A DNA stretch of 64,000 nucleotides from Colias croceus (Eukaryota > Arthropoda > Insecta > Lepidoptera > Pieridae), in the NCBI RefSeq assembly GCF_905220415.1, contig NC_059548.1, positions 994,501-1,058,500 on the forward strand. The letters are read 5' to 3'. The number at the start of each line of letters is the position of its first letter. Within the stretch, counting starts at the first letter, position 1. Shown piece after piece: positions 55,301-64,000 of this stretch. The translations under genes were made by a program, and so were the position numbers. The notes below the pieces were generated by a model. That model saw nothing but the letters and a program-made list of their open reading frames with translations, made no database searches and was not told the origin of the DNA.

Positions 55301-58300
55301 TTAGGGAGGATGGAAAGTGGTTTGTGCGTGTCGAGTGTTACAGGGCATGACGCAAGGCTTCGTATTCCCTTCTACGCATTATTTAATTAGTCAATGGATT
55401 CCACTTGAGGAGAAGGGTATTTTAACTACTATTGTTTATGCAGGTAAGATGCACATACATGAGTATGATTGCTTACCTACTAGTTCTTTTCCGTAAAAGA
55501 TATAGTTACAACTAGAATAATACCTGCCTTCTATAATAAAAGATGAGCGTTGTGTGATAGTAAAAATAGATTGTAATGTAGAAAGTTGTCATTTACTGTA
55601 TTTAAATAATGCGTTTTTAAGTACCTATATTATATCTCTTACAACTCAAGAACGGCTTTTAATTTCGTTCATGCACTATTTCATAAATACGTTTTAAATT
55701 CCAGGTGGACAGCTAGGCATCGCTCTACAATTAACAGCTGCAGGCTTCCTAGCAGCAGCTTGGGGGTGGCAAGCGATATTCTACGCAAATGGAATCCTGG
55801 GTCTTGCCTGGGTCGTATCTTACTTGATATTCGGTTCCTCATCACCAGAACAATCGAAGCTGATATCAAAAGCCGAATTTAAGTATATTCAGACCTCTTT
55901 GGGACGAGTTGGTGAACAAAAGATGGTACTTTTTCTACATCATTAGACTTATCACATTGATCATCATCATCTTTTATAATATCCTTACTATCCGGGTCAT
56001 TTCTTATTTCTCTATTTGAAGTCTTCTTTTCAACTTTCTTTTGTGTTATTGAATTTATTTTCCTATTCTTATGCCACCTTATGCACTCTGTTTCTCTGTT
56101 TGACGACTCTCTCTTCTTTCAACTTTCTTAAACGTAAATAAACTTACGTTAATTATAATTATTCATAGTCGCCCTAGAAATAAGAAAATGTGTGCGTGTA
56201 CTAGTGTACACACGTAAGAAGTGAAACTTCTTTATGACCTTATTTTTCAAAAAATAATTTACTATATTATGCAACTTAACAGAAATACGTCGAATCACGC
56301 GTGGTAGGGATAAGAAAAAGATGTCGATTGACGGAAAAAATGTCACGCGTAACGAAAAAATGTTACACTAAATTTTTTTCCAACCCCGATAAAGTAAATT
56401 TGTAAATTTTATTCATCGAACTAAGATATTCCTATTTAACTTTAACAAGTGAGCCGTGAGGTTCAAATGCTTGACAAAGGGAATTCAAAGGAAGAGAAAT
56501 GGTTCGTTCAAGCGTTTTACTTTAAAGTTTAAACTGAAGTTAACTCTTATAGAGGCTTGTTTTACAAGTTGCATTTCGATTCTATTTTGCACTACTATCT
56601 TATCTTTGAGCACGTTCGTCATATTTTACGTAAGAACTAAGAACGCTACAGTCAAATCTTAACTGATTCAAAGCAGGCCTCAATATTGACTTTATTAAAA
56701 ATTTGCAATAAAGATTTTATTTCCCTTTTTTCTAAAGAAAACTATTTGAATAAAATATCGTATAGAGACAAAGACATTCAAATTCTTTCCCAAATAAAAA
56801 TTAAGATAATTCTATTTAATTTCCTTTATTTCAAAATCCTTACAATATAGGTATATTATTTACTAGCTTCCGCCCGCGACTCCGTCCGCGCGGAAAAATT
56901 AAGAAAAATTAAGATTTTTTTCTCTACGTATTTTTCCGGTGTAGGGGTTTTGCTGACTTACAAAACACATAATGTAATAATAAATTTAATGTATTATGTA
57001 CAGTGTATAACTCCCAATTGTCGTTGCCGGACGTTTACGCCGCGCACAATAAATATGTATGCTTCGTAAGCGAGTATTTCATTTAGTACACCCAAACACC
57101 TAAAGTGGTGACCCCGCGTTCGTCGCGCATACAAGTTCGCGTCGCGAGAATTATTTAATGTATAAATGGCACATCCCTGATGACACACTACGGATTCTGT
57201 GGCAAGGACATCTGCCCAACACTGTACGAGCTGTTCTCGCGGTTTCGGATACCAGATCTCTCGACAGTTTAGCTGCCATCGCAGACAACGTTTTGGAGTC
57301 TACACAAAGCGTCAGTAGCGTCGATGAAGTAACACTAAAGCAGCATCAGCCTTCTACGAGTGCGACTAACATGGATACGGAGCTCATAATGGCGGAAATC
57401 GCCAAGCTGACCCTCAAAGTGGCCAACTTGGAGAGATCCAGACCAGCACAGCGATGGAACTACCGTGGACGTTCACATTCTCAGAGTCGTAAAAGTACAC
57501 ACTCAGCATCTCGACGAAGTCCAAACAGTCCAGGCTGGCTTTGCTTTTACCATCATCGTTTCCGGGACAACGCACGGAACTGTAAGGAGCCCTGCGCGTG
57601 GAAGGTCAAGGAAAACTAAACAAGGTGCAGCCTGCGGCGGAAGTCTGCACCATCCAACCCTGTAATCGCCTACGCATCACCGACATAAATAGTGGTTTAA
57701 AGTTTTTAATTGACACTGGTGCGAATATCTCTGTTTTGCCAATAGGTAAACGATATCAAACAAGTAAGTGTAGTGATTATAAATTATTCGCAGCAAATGG
57801 TACTGAAATAAAAACCTACGGTACTAAATCCTTAGTTCTAAATTTAAAGTTAAGGCGACCATATCGGTGGGATTTCGTGATTGCTGACGTGAAACAACCA
57901 ATTTTAGGAGCAGATTTTTTAAGTTATTATAAGTTACTAGTTGATGTCAGCTCACGAAAACTCATTGATCAAATTACAGATTTAAAGGTAATAGGTTCGA
58001 TTGTTTGCGTCACTGAGCCATCCGTGCTATCATTTAGTGTAGGGCATCCATATTATAATTTGTTACGGGACTTTCCCAATTTAACTAAACCTACATCATT
58101 TTTAAATTTGCCACCTAGTTCTATACAACATTGTATAGAAACTACCGGACCTCCGGTATATGCTAGGGCGAGACCGTTACCTCCAGATAAGTATAAACTC
58201 GTAAAGAAAGAATTTGAAAAGATGCAAGAGCTAGGTATATGTCGTCAATCTAAAAGCGCTTGGGCAAGTCCTCTCCATGTAGTTACTAAGAAAAATGGAG

Positions 58301-61300
58301 ATATTAGGCCTTGTGGTGACTATCGCAGGCTTAACGCAATCACCAAGCCGGATCGTTATCCTATTCCCCGTCTCCAGGACTTTACGTACATCTTAGCAGG
58401 TAAGACTTGTTTTTCTAAAATTGACATAAATAGAGCATACCATTTTATAGAAACTGCACCTCAAGACGTAGAGAAAACAGCAATTATTACACCATTCGGA
58501 CTATTTGAATTTCCAAGGATGACTTTTGGTTTATGTAATGCAGCCCAAACATTTCAGAGATTCATGGACACCGTATTCAATGGCCTAGATTTTATTTTTA
58601 ATTATATTGATGACGCCTTGATCGCTAGCGAAAATGAAACCCAACACCTTGAGCACTTGCGTATTGTTTTTCAACGTTTATCGCAAAATAATATTACAAT
58701 TAATTTAAATAAATGTTCTTTCGGACAGTCTCAGCTTGAATATTTAGGTTTTTATGTTTCAAAGGATGGAATTCGACCTTCTGAAGATAAAGTTAAAGCG
58801 ATAATAGATTATCCTAGACCTGAAACCGTATCAGGATTACGTCGTTTTACCGGTATGGTTAATTTTTATCGTGCTCATTTACCGCACGCCGCGTCATATC
58901 AGGCAATTTTTAATAGGTATTTAGGGAGTACTAAAAAGAACGACCAAAGCAAAATTGATTGGTCACAGGAAGCAATCGAAGCGTTTGAACAATGTAAGAC
59001 AGGTCTTAAACAGGCCGCTACATTGGCTCATCCACGAGTAGATTCAAATTTAGCTTTAATGACTGATGCATCAGATACTTGCGTAGGAGCCGTCTTGCAG
59101 CAACAGGTTAATGGCTGTTGGCAACCCTTAGGATATTTTTCAAAAAAGTTAACTAATGCACAGCAAAAATACTCTACGTATGATCGAGAGTTACTTGCGA
59201 TTTATTTAGCGATTAAGCATTTTCGAAAATTATTTGAAGGACGACGCATTACTGTTTTTACGGATCATAAACCTCTAACATACGCATTTTTAAAATTAGG
59301 TAAAGAATCTAATGAAACACCGAGGAGAATACGACACTTAATTTATATCAGCGAATTTACAACGGATATACAACATATTACTGGCAAAAATAATATAGTA
59401 GCCGATTCTTTGTCACGAATAGAAACAATATATTTTCCTACCGTTTTAGATTATAATGAATTAGCAGAATCACAATCAACGGACGACTATTTGACGAATA
59501 ATAACATAAATTTATTAAAGAAAACGTTTATACCTACTTGTAATAAAGCGATTTATTGTGATTTCTCGACAGGTACTGCTCGACCTTATTTAACAGATAA
59601 ATTTAGACGTATAGCTTTTAACAGTATACACAATATCAGCCATCCAGGTGTTCGAGCTACCCGAAAATTAGTTACGGAAAAGTTTTATTGGCCAAAAATG
59701 AATTCTGACATTAATTTATGGTCAAAAACGTGTCTGGAATGTCAACGTTCCAAGATAGATAGACATTCAGTCGCTGACTTAGGTAAATTTCCAAATGCTG
59801 ATCGGTTCGAACATATTCATATCGACATAATAGGTCCATTACCCATAACAGAAGATGGATATAGATACTGTTTAACTGTCATTGATCGATACACACGCTG
59901 GCCCGAGGCTTTACCTATTCGTGATATTACCGCCGAGACAGTAGCAAAATTTTTATACGAAAATTGGATATGTCGCTATGGTTGTCCAATCAGACTCACG
60001 AGTGATCAAGGTCGGCAATTTGAGAGTTCATTGTTTAGGGAACTTATGAATTTACTAGGTATAAATAGGATTCGTACGACTAGTTATCACCCTCAGGCAA
60101 ACGGCGCTGTAGAACGCTGGCATAGGTCACTCAAAGCAGCGCTTATGGCACGTTTATCAAGTAAATCATGGGTTCAGGAGTTGCCCACAGTTCTTTTAGG
60201 TTTACGAGCCGCGTATAGAAGCGATTCTGGAGTTTCAGCTGCTCAACTAACCTTTGGGCGTACCCTACGGTTACCCGGAGATTTTTATGACAGCACGAAA
60301 AATACTACATCATTAGAACCTTCCGAATATATAAAACAAATACAGAGTCACGTTAAGTCATTACAACCAGTTCCCGAATCTCATAGTAATACTCGTTCAT
60401 TTTTTGTTCATCCCGAGCTTTCCAAAGTAAATTTCGTTTTTGTACGGGATGACTCAGTGCGTAAACCTTTGAAACCACCCTATGACGGTCCTTACCGCGT
60501 AGTGGAAAGGAGGTCCAAGGTTTACATAGTGCAATTACCAAATCGGCAAGCTGCAATCTCGATAGACCGACTCAAACCAGCGTACGTATTAGCCGAAAAT
60601 GAATCAAAGAGTACTGAATCGAAAAATACCCCTGAACCTCCCGTTTCACCAGAAATTGAACCCACGACCTCAGTTCGAAGAACCCGTTCCGGTCGTGTCA
60701 TTAAACCCACAGTCCGTTTTAATATATAATTTTAAGTATGTTATCCACTAAATACGTTAATAGCTGTTACTATATGATTTTATACCCTATGTAGCTCTAT
60801 AAACCAAGTATCGCATTAGATTTTTGATTAGTGTAACATAGCCGTAAGATCCCGCAAAATTGCATCGTTAACATATTATTATTTTGTATAAACATAATAT
60901 CACGTTAATTAGATTTTACCTTATTGTTTACAAAAATTTTTTATTCTATATTGTATTTTATTTTGTTGTTGTTTCGCAATTCTAACTTATTATGTGTATC
61001 GTACTGTAATGTGACACGTTTGCTTACGACCGATTATTTGTGTGATAATCATGTAACCTGTATCTGCCTGTTTTCTATTAATTGTTTAAATTTTTCCATA
61101 TTATTATTTTTTTTGTAAAAGGGGGGGAATATTGTAGGGGTTTTGCTGACTTACAAAACACATAATGTAATAATAAATTTAATGTATTATGTACAGTGTA
61201 TAACTCCCAATTGTCGTTGCCGGACGTTTACGCCGCGCACAATAAATATGTATGCTTCGTAAGCGAGTATTTCATTTAGTACACCCAAACACCTAAACCG

Positions 61301-61407
61301 GGATAAAAAGTATCCTATTTTATGCCCAGGACAATAAGGTATAACCGTATAATTATACCAAGTTTCATCGAAATCGAACCATTAGTTTTCACGTGATGCC
61401 TGAACAT

Positions 61408-61440
<33 letters not shown>

Positions 61441-63754
61441 AATTTTTTTAATCACATATTTGGGCTTGGTATCGATCCAGTAACACCCCCTGCTATTTAT
61501 TTTTTCAATATTTTCAATGTACAGAATTGACCCTTCTACAGATTTATTATATGTATAGATTTTACAGAAGCACTCGCCTCCATGGAAGAAGATATTTACT
61601 TGTGTACCTTATTGGGCTGGTATTATCGCTCATGGTGGTCAGAATTGGGGATTTTTCACACTCATGACAGAAATGCCGACATATATGGCTAAAGTATTGA
61701 ATGTAAAGTTAACTCAGGTGTGTAAAAAACGTAATTAAAGTATTAAAAAATTACTCTATTGATAAACAAATTTACATAATATCTTCTTACGGTGCATTTA
61801 CATCAAACGAACATAGAGCTAGTGCTAGAGCATTCATTCGTGATCTTTTAGTGTAAACAAAAACTCGTATTCAGTGTCGTTCAGTATTAGAACATTGCAT
61901 AGAATCTTTTTGATCACACTAAGAACAACGAAATAATGCTCTACGCCTGTTTACACCGTTTACACTATAACAATTTGACATAGTGGGGTTAGAATGAGCT
62001 TTCGGTCGTTTGATGTAAATGCACCGTTATATAACATAACTACGTTATTCTTTATATATTAGTACATGCCGTATATTATAGTTACCTTGATTAACGTACA
62101 ATTTAGAGTTTAGAGAAATGTTACTTAGTATTTTTTAATGTTTGATTTTACGCGAGTACATTTAGAAATTAAAGACTTTTTAACGGGGACTCTCCCTGTG
62201 ACCACGCTCGTTGTAAAGTGTTCGAAACGTCGGGAAAATAATATAATGAATAAATCGCGTTTAAAATCCGTTAAAAAGTCTTTAATTTCTAAATGTTACT
62301 TTCAAATAATTTCACTTCAAATATCATTCGTTTTTTCATAAAGCAAGTATTTTTACAAATTATAATTTTACATCATTCCTAATTATTTTATTTTTATTTC
62401 CAGAACGGTCTATTATCATCACTACCATATTTAGCCATGTGGCTGCTCAGTTTTCCACTGGGTATGATGACAGACTTCCTCATACGACGGGAATGGCTTA
62501 GCATTTCTAATACTAGAAAGCTTTTAAATTCGATTGGTAAGTAATTAATAGAGATAAATATTATAATAATTAATTAAAGAATAGTGATATTGAAGATAAA
62601 TGAGAGAAAATAATTTTTTATGTTTTCGGAAAGAATTTGTCAGCGATGAATTTCATCTGAAGTTATTAACTAAATAAATAAATAGTCCATGCAATAAAAA
62701 GGTACCAATTATCAATATTTTATCAATACTTTCATTTTTTAAATATTGCAATAAAACGTACCTAGAAGTTTAGGTGATTATGAAATAATGATTTCATAGA
62801 TTTCATGTAAGTACTATCTGTAAAATTGAAAACTCAACCACGATTCGAACCAACGTCATTTAGCACAAGCGAATCTTCGACGAATTCTCATGATCAATAT
62901 TTTCTAATCTTTAAAACTTTACATGTTTCTTCTTCTCCACATTCTTCTGACTTCTAACAATACAGTGTTTTCCTTTCTTTACAGGTCTTTGGGGACCAGC
63001 GTTAGCGCTCATTGGATTGTCTTACATACCGCAGGGCAGCATGGGTTTGGCTGTTATAATGTTAACCCTAACAGTAGCTATGAATGCTGGCCAGTATACT
63101 GGGTATCCTGTAAGTATTTTATCTATACTAATATCACAAAGCTGAAGAGTTTGTTTGAACGCCCTTATATCAGAAAATATGAGACCAATTTGAAAAAATT
63201 ATATAAGTAGGTAGTAGTAATAGTAGTCCATTTATCGAGGAAGGCTGTACCTTTATCGTCGCAGTTCGTTATAACAGGGCATCGCAAATTATCAGTTTTT
63301 GTTATTTAAATCGCTAAGTTTATATTTTATTACAGAAAGAAAAGATTTTTAATATTGTTGTAATCACGAAGAAGATTCAAACACATGACATAATTTTCCT
63401 TTTTATTTTATTCAAACCTACTAAGTATTTAATTTATTACGACATAATGTCCGCCCAGTACCTTAGAATATTAGTGTCACCAGTGTTAGTATATCTGATC
63501 ATGAAATTAACAAACTCTGGATCTCAATCTAGACGAACGAAAAAATAATACCTAAGAACACCGAAAAAATGCATTTTCAAGCTAACTGTGTGTGAAAAAA
63601 ACAAAGAGCTAATTATAATATTTAATTGTTTCAGCTAATCTTCATAGATTTGGCACCAAACTTCAGCTCTCTGCTAATGGGCATATCTAACTCGTTGGCG
63701 GGAACTATATCTATTATTGCACCAATTGTTTGTGGTATTATAGTAAAGTATGAG
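52309..63754 (+). CDS. Gene D: SLC17-type MFS transporter, 3' partial (last exons off window)
   Basis: Exons: 52309-52342, 53182-53303, 54704-54883, 55305-55443, 55705-55925, 61568-61717, 62404-62536, 62985-63109 and 63635-63754; two further exons are expected beyond base 64000. The frame stays open for 408 codons. The first exon (MASADSENRRP plus A) has the same 34-nt length and phase as in gene C. Family marks: Arg35 in TM1 (YSMRVN), SSFFWGYVVLQIPAG, GGK, WIPLEEKG, AHGGQNWGF, and DLAPNFSSLLMGIS. Exon 5 is odd: where A, B and C have AAG followed directly by gt, D reads AAGATG and the only usable donor is gtactt, three bases later. Intron 5 (about 5.6 kb) carries a whole gypsy-type retrotransposon. 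The gene may therefore be poorly spliced. Otherwise it shows no stop or frameshift. Confidence 0.85.
53320..53480 (-). repeat. Family-4 repeat, reversed, gene D intron 2
   Basis: ACATAGTATAAAACAAAGCT to AAACCGCGGGTGGGAAGCTA. Starts about 17 bp after the exon 2 donor. Confidence 0.65.
53560..53745 (-). repeat. Family-1 repeat with deletion, reversed
   Basis: CTTACTAATATTATAAATCC jumps to AAACTACTGAACC (the GACA tract is missing); it ends GCGGGTGGAAAGCTAGTA. Confidence 0.68.
53760..54460. other. AT-rich gene D intron 2, nothing firm
   Basis: Only a faint family-1 remnant (54345-54470, TTTCCCGTGGTATTACGCG). Confidence 0.4.
54465..54648 (-). repeat. Family-3 repeat, reversed
   Basis: GTTTGTTTGTTTGAATACGC to GAAACCGCGAAGTGCAGCTA. 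It ends about 55 bp before exon 54704-54883. Confidence 0.68.
56187..56395. mobile_element. MITE, subtype 2, in intron 5 of gene D
   Basis: Same orientation as 28590-28826: starts AAATGTGTGCGTGTACTAGT and contains ACACGTAAGAAGTGAAAC. It lies about 260 bp past the odd exon 5 donor and 540 bp before the LTR element. Confidence 0.7.
56861..56939 (+). repeat. Left half of a dispersed repeat split by the LTR element
   Basis: ACTAGCTTCCGCCCGCGACTCC to TTTTTCCGG, matching 9731 onward but with an internal deletion. It continues at 61298. Confidence 0.75.
56940..57104 (+). repeat. 5' LTR
   Basis: A 165-bp direct repeat matching 61133-61297 throughout. Both copies begin TGTAGGGG and end CCTAAA. An AATAAA (inside cacaataaatatg) lies about 60 bp before its end and could serve as poly(A) signal. 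Confidence 0.93.
57106..57123 (+). other. Primer-binding site of the LTR element
   Basis: TGGTGACCCCG begins one base after the 5' LTR. TGG pairs with the CCA end of a tRNA primer, as in gypsy elements. I cannot assign the tRNA from memory with confidence. Confidence 0.6.
57158..57619 (+). CDS. gag: gag, N-terminally truncated (nucleocapsid end)
   Basis: A 153-aa frame from the first ATG; it stays open upstream to just after the LTR. Residues 1-50 resemble the C-terminal end of a gypsy capsid (LRILWQGHLP ... LDSLAAIADNVLE). They are followed by a linker and an Arg/Ser-rich stretch (about 94-124), then a zinc-binding CCHC-like segment (C129, H132/H133, C142, C146). Gypsy gag proteins usually run to several hundred residues, and only about 50 bp separate this ATG from the LTR. 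The matrix and main capsid part are therefore missing, most simply by internal deletion. It overlaps pol, which lies in the -1 frame. Confidence 0.75.
   Translation: MYKWHIPDDTLRILWQGHLPNTVRAVLAVSDTRSLDSLAAIADNVLESTQSVSSVDEVTLKQHQPSTSATNMDTELIMAEIAKLTLKVANLERSRPAQRWNYRGRSHSQSRKSTHSASRRSPNSPGWLCFYHHRFRDNARNCKEPCAWKVKEN
57598..60729 (+). CDS. pol: pol polyprotein: protease, reverse transcriptase, RNase H, integrase
   Basis: An uninterrupted frame of about 1,043 codons ending in TAA. It has no ATG at the start (the listed start is a GTG inside gag), so it is presumably made by -1 frameshift from gag; the pol frame is open from 57586 and the gag stop is at 57617-57619. Domains by position: aspartic protease DTGA at 39-42; RT about 190-390 with D276 and YIDD at 336-339; RNase H about 485-605 with D490, E531 and D556; integrase zinc finger H678/H682/C712/C715; catalytic D743, D803, E839; and a GPY-type module (GPYRVV) near the C-terminus. 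There is no chromodomain that I can recognise and no env. All catalytic residues are present. No canonical slippery heptamer is evident in the overlap. Confidence 0.92.
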   Translation: MEGQGKLNKVQPAAEVCTIQPCNRLRITDINSGLKFLIDTGANISVLPIGKRYQTSKCSDYKLFAANGTEIKTYGTKSLVLNLKLRRPYRWDFVIADVKQPILGADFLSYYKLLVDVSSRKLIDQITDLKVIGSIVCVTEPSVLSFSVGHPYYNLLRDFPNLTKPTSFLNLPPSSIQHCIETTGPPVYARARPLPPDKYKLVKKEFEKMQELGICRQSKSAWASPLHVVTKKNGDIRPCGDYRRLNAITKPDRYPIPRLQDFTYILAGKTCFSKIDINRAYHFIETAPQDVEKTAIITPFGLFEFPRMTFGLCNAAQTFQRFMDTVFNGLDFIFNYIDDALIASENETQHLEHLRIVFQRLSQNNITINLNKCSFGQSQLEYLGFYVSKDGIRPSEDKVKAIIDYPRPETVSGLRRFTGMVNFYRAHLPHAASYQAIFNRYLGSTKKNDQSKIDWSQEAIEAFEQCKTGLKQAATLAHPRVDSNLALMTDASDTCVGAVLQQQVNGCWQPLGYFSKKLTNAQQKYSTYDRELLAIYLAIKHFRKLFEGRRITVFTDHKPLTYAFLKLGKESNETPRRIRHLIYISEFTTDIQHITGKNNIVADSLSRIETIYFPTVLDYNELAESQSTDDYLTNNNINLLKKTFIPTCNKAIYCDFSTGTARPYLTDKFRRIAFNSIHNISHPGVRATRKLVTEKFYWPKMNSDINLWSKTCLECQRSKIDRHSVADLGKFPNADRFEHIHIDIIGPLPITEDGYRYCLTVIDRYTRWPEALPIRDITAETVAKFLYENWICRYGCPIRLTSDQGRQFESSLFRELMNLLGINRIRTTSYHPQANGAVERWHRSLKAALMARLSSKSWVQELPTVLLGLRAAYRSDSGVSAAQLTFGRTLRLPGDFYDSTKNTTSLEPSEYIKQIQSHVKSLQPVPESHSNTRSFFVHPELSKVNFVFVRDDSVRKPLKPPYDGPYRVVERRSKVYIVQLPNRQAAISIDRLKPAYVLAENESKSTESKNTPEPPVSPEIEPTTSVRRTRSGRVIKPTVRFNI
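61117..61130 (+). other. Polypurine tract of the LTR element
   Basis: AAAAGGGGGGGAAT lies immediately upstream of the 3' LTR, the usual place for plus-strand priming. Confidence 0.75.
61133..61297 (+). repeat. 3' LTR
   Basis: The 165-bp partner of 56940-57104; I see no difference between the two. It is followed by the CCGG target duplication and by the second half of the interrupted dispersed repeat. Confidence 0.93.
61298..61556 (+). repeat. Right half of the split dispersed repeat
   Basis: From CCGGGATAAAAAGTATCC through CAGACAGACAGACAGA to CCCTTCTACAGATTTATTAT. It matches 9966-10200 closely. It ends about 10 bp before gene D exon 61568-61717. Confidence 0.75.
61790..62026. mobile_element. 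MITE, Harbinger-like, in intron 6 of gene D
   Basis: A 237-bp element. Termini CGGTGCATTTACATCAAACG and its inverse match perfectly over about 20 bp. TTA is duplicated on both sides (61787-61789, 62027-62029), which fits PIF/Harbinger target preference. No coding content. Confidence 0.85.
62163..62299. mobile_element. MITE of the 10549-10712 family in intron 6 of gene D
   Basis: Starts TAGAAATTAAAGACTTTTTA and ends AAAAAGTCTTTAATTTCTAA. The left inner part is shortened. It lies about 100 bp before exon 62404-62536. Confidence 0.72.
63126..63245 (-). repeat. Family-3 repeat fragment, gene D intron 8
   Basis: TACTAATATCACAAAGCTGA, GTTTGTTTGAACGCCC, then CATTTATCGAGGAAGGCTGT. Starts about 16 bp after the donor. 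Confidence 0.55.
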
Positions 63755-63779
63755 GTGAGGACATGTTTTTTTTTATTAT

Positions 63780-64000
63780 TTACTAGCTTACCGCCCGTGG
63801 CTTCACCCGCTTTGTCTCAAACCTAATAAATTATTTATTTGTAAAATTAGGTTCATTATAGAGCTGTTACATTTTTCCACAAATTGCTTCCATTCTAAAT
63901 CAAATAACGTTTATAATTCGTAAGGTTTTAGAATGTAAATGAAGAACTATTTTTGAAACTTAAACCTTCCTCTTGAATCACTCTATCTATTAAAAAAAAC
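63780..64000 (+). repeat. Family-4 repeat, cut by window edge
   Basis: CTAGCTTACCGCCCGTGGCT and, after an AT-rich insertion, CTTCCTCTTGAATCACTCTA at the very end. It follows gene D exon 9 by about 27 bp. Confidence 0.62.

Larger units (their letters stand above)
56940..61297 (+). mobile_element. Ty3/gypsy LTR retrotransposon in intron 5 of gene D
   Basis: A 4,358-bp element in sense orientation to the gene. Two 165-bp LTRs (TGTAGGGG...CACCTAAA) look identical by eye. Target duplication is CCGG (56936-56939 and 61298-61301). Order: LTR, primer-binding site, truncated gag, pol (protease, RT, RNase H, integrase), polypurine tract, LTR; no env. It interrupts a dispersed repeat whose uninterrupted relative is at 9731-10200, so the empty site is known. 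Identical LTRs imply a young insertion. The gag N-terminal region and leader are missing, so this copy probably cannot move without help. Confidence 0.93.

Noticed and set aside
57465..57665. 66-codon frame overlapping gag
   Set aside because: Out-of-frame shadow of the gag-pol junction.

Overview
The window is animal nuclear DNA, almost certainly from a moth or butterfly (Lepidoptera). It is AT-rich, its genes are split by GT-AG introns, and the introns are packed with short dispersed repeats of kinds I recognise from lepidopteran genomes: pieces with a GC-rich head (ctagctttccgcccgcgg), an ATAATATTAGTA-type tail and a GACA-rich stretch, tRNA-derived SINEs, many MITEs, and LINE scraps. No rRNA, functional tRNA, CRISPR or bacterial operon structure is present.

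The protein-coding content is a head-to-tail array of four paralogous membrane transporters, all on the + strand. They belong to the SLC17 branch of the major facilitator superfamily (sialin / Na+-phosphate cotransporter type; insect genes of this kind are usually named 'putative inorganic phosphate cotransporter'). Gene A (280-4656) lacks its first coding exon, which lies left of the window. Gene B (15419-33172) and gene C (34201-48687) are complete. Gene D (52309-63754) runs off the right edge. The four genes share intron positions and phases exon by exon, so they arose by tandem duplication. B, C and D are close to each other. A is more divergent and has a long, sequon-rich first extracellular loop. 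The tiny first coding exons of B, C and D (37, 34 and 34 nt) were found from splice phase and a shared Arg-Pro ending.

Between A and B (about 5.1-15.4 kb) no gene is visible, only AT-rich DNA and repeats. Intron 3 of B follows a hAT-like element in intron 2 (8-bp target duplication) that itself carries a second, long-inverted-repeat element. Intron 5 of D holds a 4.36-kb Ty3/gypsy LTR retrotransposon with LTRs I see as identical and an intact pol, but a gag that lacks its N-terminal part. It sits inside an older dispersed repeat. A 5'-truncated LINE (RTE-like C-terminus) lies just upstream of gene D.

What most deserves a second look: the shifted, weak splice donor of gene D exon 5 next to the retrotransposon intron; the glycosylated loop that separates gene A from its paralogs; a candidate Inr+DPE core promoter for gene C; several repeats lying directly against 3' splice sites; and a family of about 165-bp intronic repeats with nested inverted arms. 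I saw no wholly new biological system. Substrates of the transporters cannot be read from the sequence.
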